Assembly (NCBI RefSeq): GCF_008107635.1
Contig: NZ_SDGZ01000028.1
Span: 1-58,763, forward strand
DNA from: Weissella muntiaci
Lineage (GTDB): Bacteria > Bacillota > Bacilli > Lactobacillales > Lactobacillaceae
Direction of reading: 5' to 3'
DNA: 58,763 bases
In this document: positions 51,947-58,763 of the stretch, piece by piece
Layout: each line of letters opens with the position of its first letter
Position numbering within the stretch: the stretch's first letter is position 1
Notes under the pieces: generated by a model
What the model was told of the DNA's origin: nothing
Seen by the model: the letters and a program-made list of their open reading frames with translations, nothing else
The model's database searches: none
Program-made: the position numbers and the translations under genes

Positions 51947-53584
51947 TCAATCTCTTTTACGTCCTTTAGTTGCCCCTAAAGCCCCCATAGTCGAGAGTAA
52001 AGCAAATCCAGCAACAGAGAACATAGAACCCGCCTGCATCCCCGTCTCAGGCAAAACTCCTTGCTCAACGACCGTCAACTTCTGCACTACTGATTCTGAT
52101 GGCGTTTCTACCTTGGGATCAACCGTTACTTTATAAGGGGTAACAGTGACTACTTGTGGTGTTGGTGTCTCTGCTTCTGGCAATTCGGTCACACTATAGC
52201 TGGTAACTTGTCCTTGAACTTTTTCTGGTTCCGTTGGTAATTGTTCATAATCAGGTAGTGCCACTTGCTCATTGGTATTTTGAAAATTGATGAATACATT
52301 TCCATGCGTATTGTAGACCCAATTATCATCAATCCTCAAAAACGCCAAATCGTCTGATTGTTGTCCTGGCACCAATGTAATTACGTTGTTCAAAGCAAAC
52401 GTTTGACTAATATATCTTTCGAAAGATGTCTCACCATCATGTGCTACTGTGAATAATTCATTACCATTGCTGTCATAAACATGGAAATTGATGTTCTTAT
52501 TCCTAGCCGTATTATGATTCAAATTCACATAACTATATTTGTAAAGTTCAATCCCCGTAACCGTGATTGTTTCAGTTCCATCACCATTAGATACAATATT
52601 GAAAATCACTCGTCCCGTTAATTCACCATTACCAATAACGGAAACACCATCATTCATATCATGCTTTAGCGTAAACTCCCCCGTTTGGGCGTTCACCTCA
52701 GCTGTCATCATCGTTTCATACTGACCACTCCCCATGTCTGTGTCAGTCCGTGCGGCCATGTTCGCATTAACGTTTAAACCATTTAAGTACTCGTTAAGTG
52801 CTTTATCATAAGCGGCTTGTTTATCAGCATTTTCCTTTTCAATACGCGTCTTTTCAGCTTGATACTGAATCATCTTGCTTTGATACGCATCCGTTAAATC
52901 TTTTAATTTTTCTGTGTCAGTATTTGTATTTGCAATCGCCTGATTCACTGCATCTTCGTACAATGCAATATTGTGTTGCATTGCATCCAATAACGCTTGC
53001 CCAGTTAGACCTGTCAAATCTTGATAGTCCGGCGCAACTATTTCATCAACATTGGTTGTATCTACACCAGCCTCCTTACTATCATCAACCTGTGTTTGCT
53101 GATCGTCCTTAGCATCATTCAAATCTTGTTCGCCTTGTGATAACGCGGCATCACGATCGGCAGTTGCCTGATCGTAAGCGTCCTGATTGGCTTGATTCAA
53201 GGAGTTAGCGGCATCTATAGCTGCTTGTTGTTTTGCTAGATCATCTTGCACCTGATCAGTTATTTCCTTGTAATTATCATCATTCAAATGCAATTCTGTT
53301 TCTTCATTTTGGTTAACAATAACTCCATTATCTTCCGCATTCGAAACACTCGTGTCGACTTGCGATTGACGATCATCAATGATTTGCTTTCCTTCATCAG
53401 GCGTTGTTGCAGTAACCGTTGTCGAAACTTGACTACTTACCTCTTGCGCAGAAGTAGTGCTCTGTAGTTCATTGGCACTAGCATTTGTACCGGCCTGAAT
53501 TGCGACTACCCCAGCTACCACGGTTGCACTAATTGCCCATTTTTTACCATTTTTATACATCTTAAAACGTTGTAAATCTTCCAT
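51947..53584 (-). CDS. GbpC/antigen I/II-like LPETG surface adhesin
   Basis: A 545-residue cell-wall protein. The N-terminus MEDLQRFKMYKNGKKWAISA has the KxYKxGKxW signal peptide. Residues about 45-260 are alanine- and Asp-rich helices, the stalk. Residues about 270-440 resemble the GbpC/Spa V-region glucan-binding domain (ELTGRVIFNIVSNGDGTETI, YVNLNHNTARNKNINFHVYD). A Pro-rich stretch (about 445-505) precedes the sortase motif LPETG (511-515), a hydrophobic helix and GRKRD. It is expected to bind glucan or host glycoproteins. GGGGATAGAG precedes the ATG. Confidence 0.85.
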   Translation of the reverse strand: MEDLQRFKMYKNGKKWAISATVVAGVVAIQAGTNASANELQSTTSAQEVSSQVSTTVTATTPDEGKQIIDDRQSQVDTSVSNAEDNGVIVNQNEETELHLNDDNYKEITDQVQDDLAKQQAAIDAANSLNQANQDAYDQATADRDAALSQGEQDLNDAKDDQQTQVDDSKEAGVDTTNVDEIVAPDYQDLTGLTGQALLDAMQHNIALYEDAVNQAIANTNTDTEKLKDLTDAYQSKMIQYQAEKTRIEKENADKQAAYDKALNEYLNGLNVNANMAARTDTDMGSGQYETMMTAEVNAQTGEFTLKHDMNDGVSVIGNGELTGRVIFNIVSNGDGTETITVTGIELYKYSYVNLNHNTARNKNINFHVYDSNGNELFTVAHDGETSFERYISQTFALNNVITLVPGQQSDDLAFLRIDDNWVYNTHGNVFINFQNTNEQVALPDYEQLPTEPEKVQGQVTSYSVTELPEAETPTPQVVTVTPYKVTVDPKVETPSESVVQKLTVVEQGVLPETGMQAGSMFSVAGFALLSTMGALGATKGRKRD

Positions 53585-54869
53585 AAAAATCTCTATCCCC
53601 TATTCCCAAATAGATCATTTTTCAAAAAAATGACCAAACTAAAAGACAATTATTAAGTCCGTATGCTTAATAACCGCCATAAATTATATTTATAAAACCC
53701 TTAGAATATATTTCATAGTGGCTTCTGCTAATAACAACTATCATCAAATTGGAAATGTAAACTAATTCATAAATATTCCAAAGTCGTTTTTGACTATTGT
53801 TAACAACCTGCATCACCAATGCACCCAGTTCTTACTGGTTCGACAGTTCTTTTTTGCTCAGTCAAATTGAGTATGTAATTGTAATCTAGTATCAAACCAT
53901 ACTTCATTTTACAAAGACATCTATTCTTGTAATCTAAAACAAGATTCCAAACACCCGTCCATTGATCAGAAACCAGAGCAACCTAAAGACAAAGAATCTC
54001 TACTCATTAATCACTAAGTGCCTTTCACCACAACTCGTGCACTTGAAATTAATTAAGTCAAAATCTTAGGCATTTTTTCTATGTCATGCTATCATCTAAT
54101 TGTTGAGGTTATTTGATTAGCTGACGTTTCTTCTGATTGAAGACTATAAGGTTATCAAAGAACTGGAAGCGACTAGTAACAGCTAGCCGCTTTTTTTATG
54201 TCCAACCTGATAGGATACTACCTCGTATCTTGATACTTGATCTGAATATTAAAATTCTCTCAGAGATTAAACAAGTAATATCAATTACCTGCTTACTTCA
54301 ATTTATCCGTAATCAAAAATTTTAATTCAATATAAATTCATCTTTGGTATTTATTTCACTAGGGAAAAGATTGATTATTCATCTATTTGTTTAGCAAAAG
54401 GCTGTCTCAAAAGTATAAAATTTATCCCCATAATAAATTTCATTCTCATCTTTTTAAACCTCGGAATTAATTAACGAATATTTATGATTATACATGCTAA
54501 TATAAAGGAAATCAATAAATATGTGTTATGATGAACACTTTTGACCGTTCCGACTAAATATATAATTCTATCCCTAACACCTGTCAAAACATCTTCCCCA
54601 TGCCTCCTTATCTATTTATCAAGAAAATCGAATTATTTGTGACAAGCATAGTTAAATCCTCGGAAGAATCCTACATAAATATTCTTCCTGATTACCCTAT
54701 GGCAAAACCTAACAGCCTTTGATTCGCTAATGTTAAAAAACGATAATTTATATTCAAGAAAAAATAGCAAGGATTCCAACTGAAGATGGAATCCTTGCTA
54801 TTTTATTATCTAATCACTCACAGTGATTAGACTGAACCTTAACTTCAAATCAAAGCAATAATTAAGATC
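53585..54869. other. 1.28-kb intergenic region with two terminator-like hairpins
   Basis: No supported gene. At 54166-54198 AAGCGACTAG/CTAGCCGCTT followed by seven T is an intrinsic terminator on plus with no recognised gene before it, hinting at a small RNA or lost gene on plus. CTAATCACT/AGTGATTAG at 54811-54831 is a further short hairpin. The AT-rich DNA next to 53584 holds the adhesin promoter. Confidence 0.5.
54759..54804 (-). terminator. Terminator of the 999-residue surface protein gene
   Basis: On the minus strand AGCAAGGATTCCA pairs perfectly with TGGAATCCTTGCT, followed by ATTTTTTC. It lies about 70 bases after the stop. Confidence 0.85.
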
Positions 54870-57869
54870 CTACTTAACCAATTGAACTGCTGGCGTCCCA
54901 AATACATCAGAATCGCCACCTTCCATTGAACGATTATTCCACACATCGTTAATGTTATGCCAACCACTAGTTGTACCCAATGGATCACTTACATAGACAT
55001 TCCCGTTTGAATATTGTGACAGAACAATTTCATGTGTAACCCCACTTCCCCATGACCATGGGATAAATGGAGCTTGAACAGCAATCAACACTGGACGCCC
55101 ATTTTCTAATGAGTTTTGAATGTCGCTTGCACTGTGTAATCCATTAACACTCATACCATAGTGATTTGCCACATCCTTCAACGTGGCTTGATCTGCACCG
55201 CTACCATACTTGTCAAAACCAGAATACGTATGTCCATACCATGCCGTATCCAAAGGTGTCACCGTATTACCATAGCCAGTTGAAACCATCGCAATGCTTG
55301 CCATTACACAGGCAGAAGAGGCCATTGAATATCCACCAAAATAAATATTTCCCCAACGTCCATCTTTCTGTGAATAGTAGGTAGGTGTAAAGTATAAGGC
55401 TCCAGTATTGTTATCAAAACGATAGGTAACACCATTAATAGTTTTGTCTCCGTGAACCATTGAGCCATCATTTTCATAATACACAGTTTTACTTTCACCA
55501 TAACTATGCAAATCTTGGAAGCCAGTCTGCATTGCCCCCGAATACCGTTCAAACAAATAATACTTTCCGCTAATGTATTGTTGGCCATAAACCATTTCAC
55601 CATAGCTATTGTAATAACCAATCTTGCTACCAAGATTCACAAAAGCATCGGTTTGCATAACACCATTATTGTCAAAGTAGTAGAAGTAATTACCGATATG
55701 CGTCTCGCCAATCGTTGGCATGCCTTGGTCATCATAATAATAGTGTTGGCCATCAATTGTCTGCCAACCACGGGCGTCTGTACTCTCAAGCGCACCTGTA
55801 GTCTCGTTAAAGTGATAGTTAAATCCGTTAATTACTTGATCACCAAATACTTGTTGCCCCGTGGTTGGATCATAATAAACCGTCTGTTTTTGACCATTGA
55901 CACTGATTCGCAGAAAGCCTGTCTGCATATCTCCGTTTTGGTCATCAAATGAGTAATGTGCACCATCAATTTCCTGCTGGCCATAAAGCATTCGCCCTTG
56001 ATCGCTATAGTAAACTTTCCGACCGTCAGATAGACTAATAAAACCTGTCTGCATAGTATGTGTTGTCGAATCAAAATAATACCAATACCCATCATCTTTT
56101 AATTCGCCTGACTTTAAAGACCCATCCGCGTTAACATAAACTTTACCATTGGTTGACGTCGACCACCCAGTAAGCAACTTTCCATTAGTCCATCCGTCAC
56201 CATTATAGAAATTATAAGTAACACCGCCTACAACGACACTATCATGAACCATTGCACCGCCATTATTTGGATCGAGATAGACTAACTTATCTTGACCGTA
56301 ATCCTTCAAACTTTGGAATCCGGTTAATAAAGCTCCTTCATTGTGACTAAATACGTAATATTGACCATTAATGTATTGTTGTCCATATAATGCCACTCCA
56401 TTTTTATCGTAATACATCGTCTTGTTGACACCAATGGACTCCAAATTGACGAAACCAGTTTGCATTACTCCGCTATCATCGAAGAAATACCATTTCCCAT
56501 CAATGTGTTGTTGACCTTTTGATGCTACGCCATTGCTCTGGACATAATACTTTTTGCCATTTTCAGTTTGCCAACCAGAAACCAGGCCACCATTGTGCCA
56601 ACCACCATTGGTGTCGAAATGATAAGTAACACCGTCAACTGTGACACTATCATGAACCATTGCACCGCCATTATTTGGGTCGAGATAGACAACTTTATCC
56701 TGTCCATAGCTCTTCAAGTCTTGGAAACCAGTTAACAAGGCACCTTCATTACGGCTGAATACATAATATTGACCATTAATATATTGTTGTCCGTATAATG
56801 CCGCTCCATCTTTATCATAATACATCGTCTTATTAACGCCAATGGATGATAAATTGACGAAGCCAGTTTGCATTACTCCGTTATCATCAAAGAAATACCA
56901 CTTGCCATTGATGTATTGCTGACCTTTTGATACTGCACCGTTATTTTGAATATAGTATTTTTCGCCATCTTTAGTTTGCCAACCAGAAATCAATCCACCA
57001 TTATGCCAACCGCCATTGGTGTCAAAATGATAACTAATACCGTCGACTATGATGCTATCATGAACCATTGCGCCGCCGTTGTTTGGATCGAGATAGACAA
57101 CCTTATCCTGACCATAGCTTTTCAGGTCTTGGAAACCAGTTAATAGTGCACCTTCATTATGACTAAACACATAATATTGGCCGTTGATGTACTGTTGACC
57201 ATATACAGCTTTCCCATCTTGATCAAAATACATGGTTTTATTTGGGCCATAAGCCGACAAATCTTGGAATCCAGTTTGCATTACACCGTTATTATCAAAC
57301 AGTCGCCAGCCACCATCGATATACTTTTGCCCCTTGACTAATGATCCGTCCGAATTAACGTAGACCTTACCAGCATTCGAACTTGCCCAACCGCTTTGTA
57401 ATGCACCACTATACTGATCAATTTGATACGTTACGCCATCAACAACTGTGTCTCCATGAGCCATTGCTCCCGTTGTTGGATCGAAATAGCAAACTTTATC
57501 TTGACCATATGATTGCATACTCTGGAATCCGGTTTCCATCGCTCCAGTATCTTTGTTGAAAAGATAGAACTTCCCATCTATATCTTGTTGTCCTGTGGCC
57601 TTGACATTATCTTTATAATAATATTTTGCTCCACTCTCTGTCACCCAACCATTTTTCTGTTCATTTACGTCTGTATTCGCAGTACTTGCTAAAGTAACAC
57701 TTTGACCAGCCGCCGAGCTACCAGCATTTGACGAAGAACTTTGCTCTGTTGAACTCATGCTGGAGCTTGTATCATCCGCTAACACTTGAACACCACTGGT
57801 AATAATTGCGACAGACGCAGCAGTAGCGGCTATCCAAAATTTCCCGGATTTATATAGTTTGAAACGCAT
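54870..57869 (-). CDS. Secreted glucan-binding repeat protein with C39-like peptidase domain
   Basis: A 999-residue exported protein. The N-terminus MRFKLYKSGKFWIAATAASV is a KxYKxGKxW signal peptide, followed by a Ser-rich linker. Residues about 70-830 hold a long array of aromatic-rich glucan/cell-wall binding repeats (GQQYINGQYYVFSHNEGALL, MQTGFQDL, YYFD), including highly similar units. Residues about 830-999 form a papain-like C39-type domain with SSACVMASIAMVSTG (Cys), GVTHEIVLSQYSNGNVYVSD (His-Asp). No LPXTG, so retention is through the repeats. It may cleave peptides at the surface; the target is unknown. Confidence 0.82.
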   Translation of the reverse strand: MRFKLYKSGKFWIAATAASVAIITSGVQVLADDTSSSMSSTEQSSSSNAGSSAAGQSVTLASTANTDVNEQKNGWVTESGAKYYYKDNVKATGQQDIDGKFYLFNKDTGAMETGFQSMQSYGQDKVCYFDPTTGAMAHGDTVVDGVTYQIDQYSGALQSGWASSNAGKVYVNSDGSLVKGQKYIDGGWRLFDNNGVMQTGFQDLSAYGPNKTMYFDQDGKAVYGQQYINGQYYVFSHNEGALLTGFQDLKSYGQDKVVYLDPNNGGAMVHDSIIVDGISYHFDTNGGWHNGGLISGWQTKDGEKYYIQNNGAVSKGQQYINGKWYFFDDNGVMQTGFVNLSSIGVNKTMYYDKDGAALYGQQYINGQYYVFSRNEGALLTGFQDLKSYGQDKVVYLDPNNGGAMVHDSVTVDGVTYHFDTNGGWHNGGLVSGWQTENGKKYYVQSNGVASKGQQHIDGKWYFFDDSGVMQTGFVNLESIGVNKTMYYDKNGVALYGQQYINGQYYVFSHNEGALLTGFQSLKDYGQDKLVYLDPNNGGAMVHDSVVVGGVTYNFYNGDGWTNGKLLTGWSTSTNGKVYVNADGSLKSGELKDDGYWYYFDSTTHTMQTGFISLSDGRKVYYSDQGRMLYGQQEIDGAHYSFDDQNGDMQTGFLRISVNGQKQTVYYDPTTGQQVFGDQVINGFNYHFNETTGALESTDARGWQTIDGQHYYYDDQGMPTIGETHIGNYFYYFDNNGVMQTDAFVNLGSKIGYYNSYGEMVYGQQYISGKYYLFERYSGAMQTGFQDLHSYGESKTVYYENDGSMVHGDKTINGVTYRFDNNTGALYFTPTYYSQKDGRWGNIYFGGYSMASSACVMASIAMVSTGYGNTVTPLDTAWYGHTYSGFDKYGSGADQATLKDVANHYGMSVNGLHSASDIQNSLENGRPVLIAVQAPFIPWSWGSGVTHEIVLSQYSNGNVYVSDPLGTTSGWHNINDVWNNRSMEGGDSDVFGTPAVQLVK

Positions 57870-58510
57870 AACTTAAAAACACTCCCCAATTCACTCTATT
57901 TTCAATTTGTCTTTATGACCATCATCTAATATAGCATATGTAGATTTTATTTTGTTATACAATTCACTATTATTCGTAAATATTGAGAATAATATCGGTC
58001 CATATATTACCAGCTTACTGGTTACTATCAATATCTCCGATCTATTCATACAAAGTTGATTCTCCAATTTCATCATCGTAATTGGCTACATATATACTAT
58101 TGTTTCGAAATCAGTTTCGTCTTTAATCAGACATCGGTTTATTTTTAAATATTTTTATAATCCAACCACACCATTAACCTAAAAGACAATATTAAGGCTT
58201 GTTTTATTTTCCATTATCTATAGACAGATTTTTTTACACTCGTCTTGATTCCGAAATGGATCGCTCAGCTGATCAACATCTCTTGTTATGTTAATTAGAA
58301 CGTCTATTGCTTTTCAAACTACGAATACTTAGATTGTGATCAAATCTTCTCACATTGATTCCGATTGTTAACCGTATTCTTTTTCTAAAAACAATAACGT
58401 CTCTCCAACTTGGAGTAAACATTTTCAACTTCAAAAGATCCGCCAGGAGCAAAAAAAGCAAAAGCTTTTGTAAATGAACGCTCATTTACCAAAGGATAAA
58501 TATAACAAAA
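57870..58510. other. Intergenic region, no supported gene
   Basis: AT-rich DNA with the promoter of the 999-residue protein gene near 57890-58000 and GGGGAG about 12 bases before its ATG. Short frames at 57891-58076 and 58291-58485 have no supporting signals. Confidence 0.5.
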
Positions 58511-58556
58511 TAAACCCCAAAGTTAAAAGTGGATTTTCACTTTAACTTTGGGGTTT
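58511..58556. terminator. Terminator of the LPETG protein gene
   Basis: AAACCCCAAAGTTAAA pairs with TTTAACTTTGGGGTTT, with inner GTG/CAC, and T-rich flanks on both strands. Confidence 0.9.
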
Positions 58557-58589
58557 GTGTTTGTCTAGTAGGTGTTCATTAGTACTCTA

Positions 58590-58763
58590 CTATTTTTTCT
58601 TTCTAATACCTAGTGCAGCTAAGGTAATAATAAGTGTTCCCAGAATTTGATAGGCGTCGTCGAGAGCAACACCAGTTTCTGGCAATTCTTTGTTCCTGTA
58701 GCCATTATTATGTTCATCTGCAGACTCAGAATCACTCGTCAATTCACTGTCTGATACCGATTC
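58590..58763 (-). CDS. LPETG-anchored surface protein, C-terminal 57 residues
   Basis: The frame is open from the window end: ESVSDSELTSDSESADEH, then NKELPETGVALDDAYQILGT, a hydrophobic helix, and a GIRKKK tail. This is a complete cell-wall sorting signal (LPETG, TM, positive tail). The Ser/Asp/Glu-rich part before it suggests an extended stalk. The functional N-terminus lies outside the window. With the two preceding genes it forms a surface-protein block. Confidence 0.85.
   Translation of the reverse strand, partial: ESVSDSELTSDSESADEHNNGYRNKELPETGVALDDAYQILGTLIITLAALGIRKKK

Noticed and set aside
55166-57341. Plus-strand and alternative-frame ORFs inside the 999-residue gene
   Set aside because: Shadows produced by the repetitive coding sequence.
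1-58763. CRISPR arrays, tRNA or rRNA genes, prophage modules
   Set aside because: None was seen: no regularly spaced short repeats, no cloverleaf-like sequence and no phage structural genes.

Overview
The window looks like a low-GC Gram-positive chromosome, most likely a member of the Lactobacillaceae. The grounds are AGGAGG-type ribosome binding sites, AT-rich intergenic DNA, intrinsic terminators after nearly every unit, KxYKxGKxW signal peptides, LPETG sortase anchors, glucan-binding repeat proteins, DUF1310 and LXG genes, and a gpmA-eno-gap block typical of fermentative glycolysis. The species cannot be fixed from the sequence alone. Nothing in the window encodes the core type VII secretion (T7SS) machinery, rRNA, tRNA or CRISPR.

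Layout. 1-1.3 kb: the end of an IS200/IS605 element with divergent tnpB (cut by the window edge) and tnpA. 1.5-6 kb: a CocE-type hydrolase, a LysR regulator, a small membrane protein and an HSL-type esterase. 6.5-8.9 kb: a secreted CHAP-domain protein with near-identical 390-bp glucan-binding repeats. 9.6-27.7 kb: metabolic and stress units, each with its own regulator and often a visible operator. These are TetR/oxidoreductase, LysR/(DUF2255, CMD, cupin, SDR), a three-gene PgaC-like exopolysaccharide operon, an MFS pump, an SDR, isochorismatase plus beta-hydroxyacid dehydrogenase, an alpha/beta hydrolase with MarR, and MarR with an MFS pump.

28.2-37.4 kb and 44.8-51.6 kb form an accessory region of T7SS-exported effectors. 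Two paralogous cassettes in opposite orientation (28.3-30.6 kb on plus, 51.6-48.7 kb on minus) each encode membrane-anchored DUF1310 proteins, a lipase whose catalytic domain is N-terminal and whose helical LXG-like region is C-terminal, and two small helical partner proteins. This matches the reverse-domain lipase toxin organisation known from Staphylococcus TslA. The plus cassette carries one in-frame amber codon in the first partner gene. Between them lies an intact LXG operon (36.3-33.3 kb: two targeting factors, an LXG protein with a glycine-rich hydrophobic tail, a multi-TM putative immunity protein, DUF4176) and a decayed second copy of that operon (46.2-45.3 kb). The housekeeping genes gpmA, eno and gap sit in the middle (37.4-40.7 kb), followed by small hydrolases and regulators.

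51.9-58.8 kb is a cell-surface block on the minus strand: a GbpC-like LPETG adhesin, a 999-residue KxYKxGKxW protein with glucan-binding repeats and a C39-like peptidase domain, and the C-terminus of another LPETG protein. Functionally the window combines antibacterial competition (T7SS toxins), surface adhesion to glucan or exopolysaccharide, and detoxification and transport modules around core glycolysis.
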